Shown: positions 47,471 to 58,898 of the stretch, one piece after another
Layout of the letters: every line of letters starts with the position of its first letter
Numbering within the stretch: position 1 is the stretch's first letter
Assembly (NCBI RefSeq): GCF_001653235.2
Contig: NC_035791.1
Span: forward strand, 2,728,001-2,792,000
Length of the DNA stretch: 64,000 nucleotides
Source: Pochonia chlamydosporia 170
Taxonomy: Eukaryota; Ascomycota; Sordariomycetes; Hypocreales; Clavicipitaceae
Direction of reading: 5' to 3'
Program-made: the position numbers and the translations under genes
Notes under the pieces: generated by a model
Databases searched by the model: none
The model's input: the letters and a program-made list of their open reading frames with translations, nothing else
Told to the model about the DNA's origin: nothing

Positions 47471-48266
47471 CGTGATATCCAAGAAATCAACAAACAATGA
47501 AAAGACACTGCCTTCTTGAGCTTCATCGCGGCAGAAACCCCCAAATACTTATACTTTATCTGGTCTACGCACATCCGAAACACGCCGGATCCGTCCCCCA
47601 TCACTACTCACGTCACATAATCACGACGACAGCAAGAAAAACACCCGACCAAAATAGTAAACTCGCCCACCAACCTATTGTTCTTTCTCCTCCGTTTTAC
47701 CACGGCCCACAGAGCATCACATATATTACGCTTTCTTAGACATAGGCCAGTCGGTCACTTTACCAGCATCGAGTCTGTGTCGTTGATGGCCCGAGCAGCT
47801 ACTGTTGGTCGCCAAGTCAACAAAGACGAGCCAACCATGAGGTGTCGATCCGGCGAAACACGTCACTCCTGCGACGGGCACGACTTGGCCCTCGCTGTGG
47901 ACGAGCTTTGGGATGACTTGTGGTGAGCGAAAACCCCGAAAGTCCGCCCACGGGAACTTTTGACGCTGGTCAATCAATTGAGGGACAGTTTTCACCGCAT
48001 CGCTTAACATGCAACAGGATCCGGCAATACTCGGTTGTTCATGCTTGCTTAATAACGAAATTGGACGGAGCGTCGAGCACGGACGTACGGTGGACGAGTT
48101 GCGTCGCTTGCCATGTTTGTGCAGACAATGACTGGCTGCTGTGTGACGGGAGCATTCAACGTCGAAACGAGTTCCGTCGTGCCAAGATTAGATATAGCAG
48201 GACAGTTTGGTATCAGAATTTACGTTTGTGGCCTACTTGATTCTATTCGTCTATGGCCCTTCTTGT
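47471..48266. other. intergenic region
   Basis: It holds the 5' region of the DJ-1-like gene and the 3' flank of WRS1. No supported gene. Confidence 0.4.
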
Positions 48267-50146
48267 TTATGCTCCGCCTTCTCCCGCCGCTGCCGCTGCC
48301 GCTGCAGCTGCCTTGGCCCTTTCCTTCTCGGCCTTCTTGGCTGCTAGTTGCTGCTCCTTGAGGACCTTCTTCTGTGCGTTCTTGCTCAGCTCACCGGTAC
48401 CAGCTGCGTCTCCGGCAGATTTGGTACCGTCTGCTGCCTTGGTGACTGGCACGACGAGGTCTGGGCGAGGAACTCGTGGGTTGCCCTTCCACTCCAGCGG
48501 GCGAACCGACATGAATTCGTCCACAACGGCGTCGGTGACTTTTGATCGTCGGTCTTGGAAGACGGCGACGTATTTTTGGAGATATTCGATGCAAATCGCT
48601 TTCAGCTGCAGGATGTTAGTGTATAGTGTGGTGCACGATAGCAAAACCGAAGCCTACCTCGCCGGTGAGCAACTTGCCGCTGCCATATTCCTCCTTGAGT
48701 CTCTTGAGTTCCTATTTCCATGTTAGCCAGAGACTTTGACACCGCCGCCTCGAATGAACATACTGCATCATCCTCCATGAAGAAAGTAAGGTATTGGTAT
48801 GCAACATCAACGTCGGCATTTCCGCCCTTTTCGCGATGCTCCTCGAGGGTCTCACGACCACCAGAGAATGCATACCTCGAAGCTAATTAGTATACTTGTT
48901 CGAGAATTACTATAACGCTTGCATCCTTACTTGTTAATCTTGTTCTTGATTTGTTTAGCGGTATCACTGAGGAAAATGGCAGAGTTGTCATCACTGGCCG
49001 ACATTTTTGACCCAGGACCCTGCAAAGCGTCCAGGAATCGCATATGAATCAACGCCGGCTTGGCAAACTTGAGACCCTGCGCAGCGTCTCTCGTCAATCG
49101 GAAGTACGGGTCCTGGTCGATAGCGCAGGGGATCAGGCAGGGTATCGAGCTTGTCTTCTTTTCGTCGTTGCCAAAGATGTGGGGGAAAGAGGAGGCGAAG
49201 GATGTTGCGCCTTGGATACTGGCAAAGTGAATCTTGCCAATGTTGGAGCTAATAACTGTCAGCATCTAGTTTCTTCTTTGATTTCTCATAATACTCGTTG
49301 GAGCAAGGTTGACATACCTGCCATCAAAGCCAAAAATAGCCTTGGCAGTGTTGTATGTGACTCTCTTTGAGAAACGAACAATGTTCTTGTAGAATGCGCC
49401 TCCGACATATTCAAAGTCGGAGAAGATGAATGTCTTCTTGGGGTCAAATCCAGCAGCAATGATGTCCATGGCATTGGTTCTAGTGTAACCCATGACTTCT
49501 TCCACAGTTCGCTTCTCGGAAAAGAGATACTTCTCGTCTGGTATTTGTTAGTTTTCTGGCTCACGTGCTGCATTTCCCGAAACTTACCATCCGTTAACAT
49601 GATGATCAAAGGGACGTCCAGCGTCTCTTGTAACCACCTAGTCCGCTCCAGTTAACCATTGATTGCTCCCATAACATGTCTTGTTATCAACACATACTTT
49701 ACAAAGTCAAACACCTGGGTGTGTCCAATGTGCATGCTGTCACTGCTTGGCCCACGACCAGTATACAGGAAGAACGGCTCATTCTACATTCTTGTCAGCC
49801 ACCATACAGTCAATGATGTACCTTGTCGGTTGATATTGGTGTGTACCTTTTCGTAACGGTCCAGGATCAAGTTCAAGTCGCGATGGCTGAAGAAGATGCC
49901 ACGGCGCATAAATCGATGGGGCTTACTTCCAGTGACCTTCTCCCAGCGTTGAAGCAGCACTTCGTCAATCTTGTTGGTGCCAAACTCAGAAATGAGCTTG
50001 TTATAGTCAATGGCCTTGACCTTGCCATCCTCACCAACCTCACCAGATACCGACCAGGGATTGATATCCTGCTTGGAGGACTTGGCTTCTGGTGAAGCAG
50101 CCCCATCAGCAGGAACTTGGTCAACGGGCTCGTGTGCAGCTGCCAT
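48267..50146 (-). CDS. WRS1: cytoplasmic tryptophanyl-tRNA synthetase
   Basis: There are eight exons: 49847-50146, 49698-49783, 49588-49637, 49318-49537, 48931-49248, 48764-48875, 48658-48711 and 48267-48605. They give 492 residues with all phases consistent. The enzyme charges tRNA-Trp. Class I signatures are [11 protein letters not shown] (HIGH motif, split from the next exon by a GTATGT donor) and [13 protein letters not shown] (KMSKS loop). The eukaryote-type blocks [31 protein letters not shown] and the N-terminal VDYNKLI-like segment are present. Compared with yeast Wrs1 (432 residues) it has a C-terminal extension of about 60 residues, Lys/Ala-rich ([20 protein letters not shown], then a ten-Ala run). 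The start is divergent from SBDS. Confidence 0.93.
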
Positions 50147-50689
50147 GGTTAGGATAACGTCTCAATGGGGACTTATCCAGAATGCAATGGCTCTGATTCT
50201 GATTCTGGGAGGGAGTCAGAGGCGTGTGGCAATGCGGCAATGGTCTCCAGAATTATATGTATGCGTCCCTGGGTATTTTGTGACTCAACAGTCAAACGGC
50301 CCAGCACAATGTGAGTAGAGTCACTTCAAGGTCCAGGGTGCAAGGCGGGGCAGGAAGATTTCGTCCTCAGAGTTGGTCTGTTGGCATCAACTGCCTTGGT
50401 GGGGTATCAAGAAAAAAAGGTTGTACCGTCATTATGAGTGTTCCTGGGCTTGTCACCACCCAGCTTAAATTAGCAGGTAAATACAACATTGCACTTTCTC
50501 CAGCTGATACTTTCCTACCAACGCCTGCCCCGCCATCGACATCATCCTTCAAAAAGACCTTCAAAGCCCAACCTTGCTGGCCAGTATCTGCACTTCTCAT
50601 CTTGCTACTTGCTTTCCCTATTGCCAGCGACATTATTCATTTCCTTCTCATTTATAGACTTTCCACACAGCAACTTAACGCCGCCCACT
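50147..50689. promoter_or_regulatory. divergent intergenic region WRS1 / SBDS
   Basis: 543 bp between the outward-facing starts of two translation genes. The SBDS frame is open back to 50489, but it reads as a Pro/Ser/Leu-rich leader with no conservation to the family. Confidence 0.4.
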
Positions 50690-51631
50690 ATGTCTCGCCA
50701 AATCAACCAACCCTCCAACCAAATCAAGCTCACAAACGTCTCCCTCGTACGCCTAAAGAAGGGCAAAAAGCGCTTCGAAATCGCCTGCTACAAGAACAAA
50801 GTCATGGAATGGCGCTCCGGCATCGAAACAGACCTCGATAATGTTCTCCAAATCCCCAACGTCTTCCTCAACGTGTCCAAGGGTCAGACCGCCCCGAAAG
50901 AAGATCTCGAAAAGGCGTTTGGCAAAGGCAAATCCACCGACGATATTGTACTGGAAATCCTGAAAAAGGGCGAGCTACAAGTCGGTGAAAAAGAAAGAGC
51001 AGCGCAACTGGAACGTGTGCACAATGAAGTTATCGGTATAGTGGCCAGTAAACTTGTCGACCCGAGGACGAAAAGAGTATACACATTTGGCATGATTGAA
51101 AAGGCGCTGGATATGCTGAGCTCCCAGGCACACAGCACGGATAAGGACAAGAGTGCTACGGCAAGTGCTACGGCAAGCGGCGCAGGAACTCCGGCTACGG
51201 GAGACGACGGCGAGGCGAAACCTAGGACAAAGGAGCATAACTGGACGGGTATGGTGACGACAAAGAGTGCAAAGAGTCAGGCTTTGGAGGCGATGAAGGC
51301 ACTGATTGCGTTTCAACCTATTCCTGTGGCAAGGGCGCGCATGAGGTTGAGGGTTTCGTGTCCTACGAATGTCTTGAAGCAGGCTGTCAAGGTGGCCAAG
51401 GGCGCTTCAAAGGAGGAAGACGGTGAGCAGAAAGCGCCGGGGACCGTGAAGGACAAGATTTTGGGCTATGTAGAGCAGGTGGAGAGTCAGGATGTCATGG
51501 GCTCGGAGTGGGAAGTTGTTGGGTTTGTTGAGCCTGGTGCATTCAAGGCCTTGTCGGATTTCATTGGTAATGAGACCAAGGGACAGGGAAGGGTTGAGGT
51601 ATTGGATATGGCGGTTACGCATGAAGACTAG
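50690..51631 (+). CDS. SDO1: SBDS/Sdo1 ribosome maturation factor
   Basis: A single exon of 313 residues. SBDS works with the GTPase EFL1 to evict eIF6 from late 60S subunits in the cytoplasm. Domain I (FYSH) covers residues 1-95: LTNVSLVRLKKGKKRFEIACYKNKVMEWRSG, FLNVSKGQTAPKEDL. Domain II has LQVGEKERAAQLE, IASKLVDPRTKRVYTFGMIEKAL. Domain III has KSAKSQALEAMKALIAFQPIPVARARMRLR and the C-terminal VEPGAFKALSDFI. A Ser/Ala/Thr/Lys-rich insert of about 40 residues (SSQAHSTDKDKSATAS...PRTKE) sits between domains II and III and is absent from human SBDS (250 residues). The ATG chosen starts with the conserved MSRQINQPSNQIKLTNVSLVR. Confidence 0.94.
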   Translation: MSRQINQPSNQIKLTNVSLVRLKKGKKRFEIACYKNKVMEWRSGIETDLDNVLQIPNVFLNVSKGQTAPKEDLEKAFGKGKSTDDIVLEILKKGELQVGEKERAAQLERVHNEVIGIVASKLVDPRTKRVYTFGMIEKALDMLSSQAHSTDKDKSATASATASGAGTPATGDDGEAKPRTKEHNWTGMVTTKSAKSQALEAMKALIAFQPIPVARARMRLRVSCPTNVLKQAVKVAKGASKEEDGEQKAPGTVKDKILGYVEQVESQDVMGSEWEVVGFVEPGAFKALSDFIGNETKGQGRVEVLDMAVTHED

Positions 51632-52115
51632 ATAGATGTCAAATAAATAAATCACGAATGATACCCAGGCTATTTGTCCTTGGTGAATCTATAATGACAT
51701 CAAGGCTGTGCTACGGATAAATTGGGTGACCGCGTGACCTGCTGTTGCAGGAGAACCATCATCTCAAGAGGCCATCTTGAGGGAGGACTCTGCGGCATAC
51801 CGAAGAATACTCGAGCATATTGCCCAGATCATTCCCCCTTCTACTCTCGTAGCAACTTTCCCCATCATCATTGACCATCACAGCAAGCAGCAAACAAAGT
51901 TTGTTTTTAAATATATGTGAATTTTTGTTTTGAATGCTTTTGATTCATGACCTCTGATCTAGAGTACAGCTACAAAACCAAGCTGCATGCCCGAAAGCAA
52001 ACCTCTGTTTTCAAGATATGCGCACACAAAGATGGAATAAACCCAGTCCGTCACGCCTTTCCACACCCATCCCAATGCAGTGATCATCCGTTCGTCAGGA
52101 TCACGAGCGTATAAC
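51632..52115. other. convergent intergenic region SBDS / RPS18
   Basis: It contains the two 3' flanks only. A TTTAAATATATG AT-rich patch lies near 51905. No gene. Confidence 0.4.
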
Positions 52116-52858
52116 TTAACCACCCTTCTTCTTGGAGACACCGACAGTTCGGCCACGACGACCAGTCGTCTTGGTGTGCTGGCCACGCACACGGAGACCC
52201 CAGTAGTGACGAAGACCACGGTGGGCGCGGATCTTCTTCAAGCGCTCCAAATCATCACGGAGCTTGGAGTCGACGCCGTTGGCCAAAATCTGCGAGTCCT
52301 TGCCGTCGACAATGTCGCGCTGTCTGTTGAGGAACCAGGTCGGGATCTTGTACTGGGTAGGGTTCTGGATGATGGTGACAATTCGCTCCAGCTCTTCGGA
52401 GGTGAGTTCACCGGCACTATTGCAACCAAGAAAATTTAGCAGTTGTCCACAACTTTCATATCCAGTCGTTCTGTTCATTTCCATTCATGTGTGGTCGTGG
52501 ATGTGGGAGGGTCAATTCGTACCGCTTGTTCAGGTCAACATCGGCCTTCTTGCAGACCAAGTTGGAGTATCGGCGACCGACACCCTTGATCTTGGTCAAG
52601 GCGTACATAACCTTTTGCTTGCCGTCAACATTGGTATTCAGAAGACGCAAGATCTATTCGCCCAAATATGTTAGCTTTCTATGTCCAAGTGGGCAGGAAA
52701 AAAAAGTTTCGTATGGCGATGTTCGATGATTTCGCGGCCGCGGTTGGGACGACTCCAGCACGGTCTGACTGAAATCGAGGAGCAATCGCCATCCATGGCA
52801 AAGGCATTGCGTTACTTACGAACTGGAAGTTCGTCTTCTCTCCCGAAACGAGCGACAT
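52116..52858 (-). CDS. RPS18: 40S ribosomal protein S18 (uS13)
   Basis: Exons are 52820-52858, 52523-52653 and 52116-52416 (introns GTAAGT...TAG and GTACGA...TAG), giving 156 residues, the normal eukaryotic length. uS13 lies in the head of the small subunit and contacts the P-site tRNA and the 60S bridge. Exon 1 encodes only [13 protein letters not shown]. The helix-two-turn-helix core ([34 protein letters not shown]) and the basic C-terminal tail ([31 protein letters not shown]) are intact. As in other fungal ribosomal protein genes, introns cluster near the start. Confidence 0.97.
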
Positions 52859-53828
52859 GATGGGCAACTGTACCGGTCGTTGCCGTGTGCTCGATGATGG
52901 TCGATGGATTCGGGTTGAAGGGAAGAGAGGCAGGCGGAGATTTGGTCTGCGCTCGCTTAACGTGGTGGAATTTTCGACCCTGTGGGGGCACAAGTAGGGC
53001 AAACTGTGGTGCACACGCCAAAATTGAGCGTCACGGACTTGTGCACGTGATCAAAACCTGGCAGTGTGCCTTTAAGATATGGGTCCTTGTCGCTTAGGTA
53101 GATTGTTTTTCCGAGCCGCATCTTGAACCCCAATGCCACCCAACTTTGCGTTGGACAATTTCAAGTCTCAAGTTCAAAGAACAAGAGCCGGGGGGCTCAC
53201 AACACAAGGCAATTCTCTCACACGACTTGTCAAAGCCTACAGCATTCGATGCTCAAGATCTCTTGCAAGTTTACTTGCTGACGCATTGTTGCGGACTTTG
53301 TCACGGCAGTTCAAATTCCGGACGGCCTGTTTCTTGACATATTTACGTTTGTGCAATGTTCACTGTAGGTATTCTTTCTCGTAGGATTTTCACCATGTTC
53401 GTCTTTTGCCATTGCTCGGTCAGTTCATCTAGAGGACTGATCTTGAGCCGGATACCCTCACTTCGGTGTGTGAGTATAAGACAAGAAGAAACTATGGCAA
53501 CGCTTTTTGAGTACGAAACCTTCAGTGACTTCACCAAATGGAGGCTTTTGTAATTTATCTGTTGTTACATTTTCGTCTATCCATTGCGCATGTTCTCCCC
53601 GGAGCATCCCTCATTATTCGTAGCATGTTGCCTTATTGCACCCGCGTAGCCATAGCAAACTCGTCATGCAAGTGTTGCACTTGACTCCTCCTTACACTCC
53701 GGAAACATTAGCCAGCCCGGTACGCTCCTGCCTCTCGTACATGGCCCCCGACAGTTGGCTTTCCATTCATGGACCCGAATCATCCATCTCGACCTACAAC
53801 TAATTAGCCTAGATCACCAAGTATGATT
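52859..53828. other. intergenic region
   Basis: It holds the promoter side of RPS18 and the 3' flank of the next minus-strand gene. Short frames only; nothing recognised. Confidence 0.4.
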
Positions 53829-55179
53829 TCATATGCATACTCCTCGTGCTAGCGTCAACCGGCTGGTCAGCAACTCCCAGAGGCATACCCGATCCATTTC
53901 CATGCTCTGCGAAGTACTCTTTGGCTGGATGTTGAATACGTGCACATCTTGGAGGCCGCGTAACTGCAAAAGCTCGTCCAATCCCAAGATATCTGCTAAT
54001 CGAATGTTTCGATACGCAAGCTGGAAGTATGTTCGCATCAAACTGGCTCGTTGGTTAAGGTGAACTAGCGTTGATTTGGAAATATTGATCGTCAGAGACT
54101 CCAACTGGAGCAATTTTGGAAGCATTTTGAAGGTTTTTGCTGATTCTGGGCCACACCAGTGGACCGCAATATGGCGAACGTGTTCTGTAAAGTGCACATT
54201 ATTATTCAGATGCGCCAGAAGTTCACACGTACATCGAAATCGGAACTTCTTCCTCCGGAAAAAGATTCGATAGAACTCTTCGTTCAAGGCTACTCCCAGC
54301 AAAGTTGGCAGCGCTTTCATCTGGGATGTTTGGAAAACATGGTCCCTCTCAAACCTGGGACATCTGCAAATCGTTGACTTCCCGGCCGGTACTAATACCG
54401 GAGTTCGAAATGCATTATCGATGATGAGATCCAGTGTTCGTGCACGAATCTCTGCTGGCATTTTCATGAATGGAAACCCTTCTGTGACGCTTTGCCTGTC
54501 TGCGAGTACTTGTAAAGTGATGTTCAGGTGCATGGGATAAATGGGTCAATGTAAGGCTTTCTCACCTGCAATCTCTAAAATTTCCGTACACATCTCGATA
54601 ATGTCAACGCATGTTTTGACCTCTGACGGTTCCTTTTTGAGAATATTGGCGCATTTCGTGATGGTGTTCGCTACCGCAGCCCTGTGTCGTGGGCTTAAGC
54701 GTACAAGCCTCCCCAGTTCTTCAACGCCAAGGCTTCCGGTGTGGTAGTCGTCGAGCCCCTCGAACAATGTTTGGATATTCTTGGACAGCTGGTAGCGACT
54801 CGGGATCGCCTTGGTCTTCAGGGTGAAGAAGGATTTGGAAGACATATTGGGCAGTCCCGTTGCATGAGCGATGGTTTCTTCTTGTACAGGGCGAAGTTGC
54901 AAGTGACGAAGTTGACAGAGATGCCGGCACAAACATACTGCCTCCTTGACATTGTTGAGATTCTTGTGGAGACGAGTGTTGACAGCTGGCTTGGAAACGG
55001 TAGGTGCAATGAACAGTAAATGTGACGGCCGTGACAGGTGGCAGGGTGGGATGCCAGTCTTTTATTGGCGTATTGAACTGTGACGCATCGTTGCTCCTTC
55101 CGTTTGTATGGTGGGCATGGGGACTTGCGGGCGTGATTGGGATCGAGTGGCCCAAGTCATCAAAGTAACGAGGGCTCAT
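53829..55179 (-). CDS. unrecognised fungal protein, 408 residues
   Basis: The proposed exons are 54939-55179, 54566-54880 and 53829-54499. The introns are GTATGT...AAG of 58 bp and GTGAGA...CAG of 66 bp, and the phases fit across three different frames, which supports a real gene. The N-terminal 80 residues are Pro/His/Ser-rich. A mainly helical middle follows (RYQLSKNIQTLFEGLDDYHTGS, VKTCVDIIEMCTEILEIA). Then comes FPFMKMPAEIRARTLDLIID, which resembles the LPxEIR start of F-box-like fungal proteins. The C-terminal half has leucine-spaced segments (LPKLLQLESLTINIS, LDELLQLRGLQDVHVF) suggesting degenerate leucine-rich-type repeats. Ubiquitin-ligase adaptor function is only a possibility. The first exon is the least certain part. 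Confidence 0.6.
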
Positions 55180-56011
55180 TGAGCTAGTCCAAACATAAAC
55201 ATCATGTCAGCAATACTAGCAAACTACTAAGAGAGTCAAGTGAAAATGGAATCAATTAAGAATGTTGGCGACACAAGTGGATCTGAAGAGATTTGTATGA
55301 ATGCGTGGTCAATGATGATATTGTCTATCGTCTATGCCAGTGAACATACGCAGGCGACTGCGTAAGTAGATACAGTAGGTAAACTATTAAACAAAATAAA
55401 AAACGCCGGCAAAGTCATCCGTCCATGACTGCCGTGAACCGTATATGCCAAATGCCTGATATGTGCCGATGCTATATGCCTCCCGATGTATCCGTGTGTA
55501 CCCATATCGCTCATGTCTGTTCGTATAATACATGCAGGCACATTTTATGTACTCTTCGCCATGGCAGTGCCATCCATTGCGTAGTTGTGTGTTCAAATGA
55601 CCACAAAGGTGTGATCAAGGTAGTGAGACGTTGTGGCCAGGATGGCCGTCTATTGGAATAGAATGCATCCCTCTAGCGTACTCCTCTATCATTGTTTCTT
55701 TGTTGCAGAAAGCAACGAGATATTAGTTGGCGGGAAAGAAAATAAGATCATGTTTCATGATTGCATTCGAAGGAGTAGGAACGTTTGATCCCATGGTGAC
55801 CGCAGACGGCCACCACTCCATGTGCAGAGAGTCCACGTGGTGGTAGTGCTGCCACGGGGTAAATTTCAGGCACTGCAATACTTTGATGTTGCAGCGATGG
55901 TCATTAACTGTTGCCCATCTAACGCCATCAAGTTGATACCAAGGCTTGGCTTGGTTGGTGCATTCGTTGGTTGTTGAAGATGCAGCGCGCCTATTCGCCT
56001 CTCTCGCCTCC
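55180..56011. other. intergenic, includes an alternative minus-strand frame
   Basis: A 108-codon minus-strand frame (55723-56049) overlaps the end of the next gene by 38 bp in a different phase and begins with a charged, helix-like RRTPTRSEFEEAREANRRAA. No other gene is supported. Confidence 0.4.
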
Positions 56012-56461
56012 TCAAACTCGGACCGAGTCGGGGTTCGGCGAGTCCGCAAGCGAGGGGCTGATGTCTGCCCTGTCGATCTCCAGGCTGGGAGCGCGTGTGC
56101 AACACGGGCTCACACCAATGAAACTGGCGCTTTCGATCTGGCTCGGGTCACTGGCACCAAAAGTCATGTTGAAATGGCTGAGCATCTCTTGATGCTTGAG
56201 ATTTTGAAGGGTGAGCGGTCTTTGGCTGGGGTGAATTTTCTTGTTCTTCTTGTTTCTCTTGGACTCCTTGTCAGGGTCGTCCTTTTCGCGGCGGCCCCAT
56301 GTAAATGTTTTCGTGAGTCTGCTGCTGCTTGTCGTCGACTTGTGTAACGAAGAGGTCTCGCTGGTTGTAGCAGTGGTGGTGTTGCTGTCGGTCTGCGAGA
56401 TGGCGGTGTCTGAGCTGTCAGACTTGCGCAGGGCACGACGAAATCGGTCTCGGATAGCCAT
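56012..56461 (-). CDS. small basic Ser/Thr-rich fungal protein, function unknown
   Basis: A single exon of 149 residues. It begins MAIRDRFRRALRKSD, a short basic amphipathic start, followed by a Ser/Thr-rich stretch with many TT/SS pairs and KTFTWGRREKDDPDKESKR. Then comes the segment that looks most constrained: KKIHPSQRPLTLQNLKHQEML, then HFNMTFGASDPSQ and ESASFIGVSPCCTRAPS. I recognise no domain, signal peptide or membrane span. The final ~12 residues (ADSPNPDSVRV) lie over another open frame that continues for about 100 codons, so the true end may differ. Upstream the frame stays open to 56578 without conservation; I chose the ATG giving MAIRD. Confidence 0.6.
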   Translation of the reverse strand: MAIRDRFRRALRKSDSSDTAISQTDSNTTTATTSETSSLHKSTTSSSRLTKTFTWGRREKDDPDKESKRNKKNKKIHPSQRPLTLQNLKHQEMLSHFNMTFGASDPSQIESASFIGVSPCCTRAPSLEIDRADISPSLADSPNPDSVRV

Positions 56462-58378
56462 TGTAGTTGTGTATTGTGTTTGTCCAATGTATACAGCCGG
56501 GTTGAAGAGTGATTGGGAATTCTGTCGCTGAATAGGCAGAGATATGTCGCAGTCGTATGCGGGAGTACAGACCAACATTCAGAGGAGGCTCAGCGGGAAC
56601 AGATGAAGCAGAAGGGGGGGCAGATCTACGATGGTTATAAAGGGAATCTGGGAAATCTAGGAAAGCCTAGCGTGGGAGAGGGAAAGTCTGCAACGCCGCT
56701 TGGGAGGCGCCCGCAGGAACCTTCGTCCTTTCGCGCATTGTAGCGTAGTGGCGACATCTTTTCGGCCCATTTTCGACCTGTTCGCTGGTGGGGAGATTGG
56801 AAGCAAAGTTGCAAGGTTACGCTGTGTGGGACAAGTACAATTACGGAGTACATGGGCATGAGCATGAGCATGGGCGTGGGTGTGGGCGTGGAGAGTGATT
56901 GGAGTGTGGAGTGCGGAGGCAGCAGGAACTGAACTGATTCGGAGGGAAGCGGCGACCTGGCGCATTCAACTTGCTGGGGTCGGGTTGATTGCCTGTGCTG
57001 GCTGCAAAAAAGTCACTCACCTGGGCTTGACGATAGAAGAACAGAAGAACATGCACCGAACTGAGAGGGACTTCTGGGTCTTCGGCAACAACTAAGCCGT
57101 TTGCAGTGGAGCCTCACCACAAAGCCGCCGTCTTCCACGGGCTCCCATAGGCTGCCAAGTCGGTTCTCTGGGCCCTTTGGTGGGAACTTTGTGTACCGCC
57201 ATGGAATGCCCCAGGTCTAGACTGGGGCGGGCAGGCCGGGGCAGCCGCACTGAGCAAGCTGTCTGGTCCAGTCTGGTCTGTTTGGTGTGTTGTCAGGTAC
57301 TGTCCAGTCCATGACTTGCAGCAGGCCAAGGCAAGCTCAATATGACGGCTCACGACTAGTGCTGTGTGTGAGGAGTTTGCCTTCTGTGGATTGCGCCGGA
57401 CATGTTCTACATTGGTGTTCCCCCACGAACCCAAATACGTGATGCAAGTGCAGGCAAATTTTATTGTATTTTATTTTCTACTTTGTTTTTTTTGGCGTGG
57501 GATTAACAGTGACCATTGAACTTCATATCCTTGGCATGTGAGCGAGCGCTTGAGCACCAACATCAAGCCAAAAGGCAATTTTAGCCTGACGCGTGATGAC
57601 TTGCTGCAAGAGTGCTGAGTTCGGCTGAAGGACCAGGTTGTTCCCAGTGCAGAGCAGAGACCACTTGCAGCAGACGTAACAAGGCCACCTACAGCCGAAT
57701 CAGCGGCCTCGTATTGCACTTGCCAAGGCCAAGCAGACCAAAAGACTCAAGTGCCTGGCTCGTTCAGTCAGACATCCAGGACCCAATGACGTCTGTACAA
57801 GATCCAGATCCGAACCTGGCCTTTTGTTCTTCCTGGCCTCGCCCGCAATGCCATCACTCCCACTCCGCTGTCAGACAAACCGGGTCCGGGTTCAACAATT
57901 CCAGACCAGTTGACCCATTTTGGACCCATCTGGCCTCGAGTCGCGGGCTCCGTACCATCAAACCATCAAGTCGAGGGGGCCCAAAAGAGGCTGCCTGCTG
58001 GGCTGTTACGTTGTAGGTGTCAGGCTTGAGTCAAGGCTGGGGACCAGACAGACAATGGCCAAGCCAACAACACACCAAGCGGACAGGACTTTTGGCATCT
58101 CGCCCGAGCACTAAAGTATACTGCAACAACTCCGATCCCGACTTGTGCCGCACTTTGTTCCATTTAGATACTGTACAGTACTTGACCAGACAATACTGTG
58201 TCTGCACCGGCAACCTTCCCGTTCTGCGGCATGTCCGTCGAAGCCGCCACCCACAGAGTTCCAAGTTCGCGACCGACCGACGGAATGGCTCATCCAGAAC
58301 GAGGTGGCACCGTCGATCAATCAAGATTGCACTGCAGCGCAACCACACCAGCAAACGCAGCCACCCAGTCAAGCAGAG

Positions 58379-58411
58379 TTTTTTTTTTTTTGGTTTGGTT
58401 TGGTTTGTTTG
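58379..58411 (+). repeat. poly-T and (TTTGG)n simple repeat
   Basis: About twelve T residues run straight into three TTTGG-like pentamers. Confidence 0.8.
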
Positions 58412-58878
58412 GCCATCTCTTGGCGTCGGTTACCTGCGTTCATGCAGATCTTGAGATGTCTGGTGCCTCAGCCCAGCCCGTGGTATGAAGTGAGAAAAGA
58501 TTCAACACTTCACAATAGAGTCTGGTCTGGTTGACAAAAACCCACGGGACAAAAGCTGCCCGCCAGTGCGCAGTAATGTCAACTGTCTTGGCATGGCATG
58601 GACATGCATGTGGACCGGACTCACAGCACAATACAGTACTTCCAGCGATGTACTCTGCTGCGATGCACGCCTGGCTGTGCCTCAACACTTCCATGTTGCT
58701 GCCATGGATTAGAGACGACCTTGTCGGGAGGCTGACCTGCAGAGGTGTGATGAGGCTCAGAAGTGCGCAAACATCTGTCCAGGTTTAAATTAGCGTGGCT
58801 GACCTCACGACTTCTGCTGACCCGAGCCAGTTGAAGGCATCTTACGGTGAGACATGGATGTCGCTGTCATTTTGATGC

Positions 58879-58898
58879 AGTACTCCGTACGGAGTACT
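58879..58898. repeat. 20-bp perfect palindrome
   Basis: The sequence AGTACTCCGTACGGAGTACT equals its own reverse complement. It combines two overlapping copies of the 9-mer TACTCCGTA, one on each strand. Confidence 0.9.
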
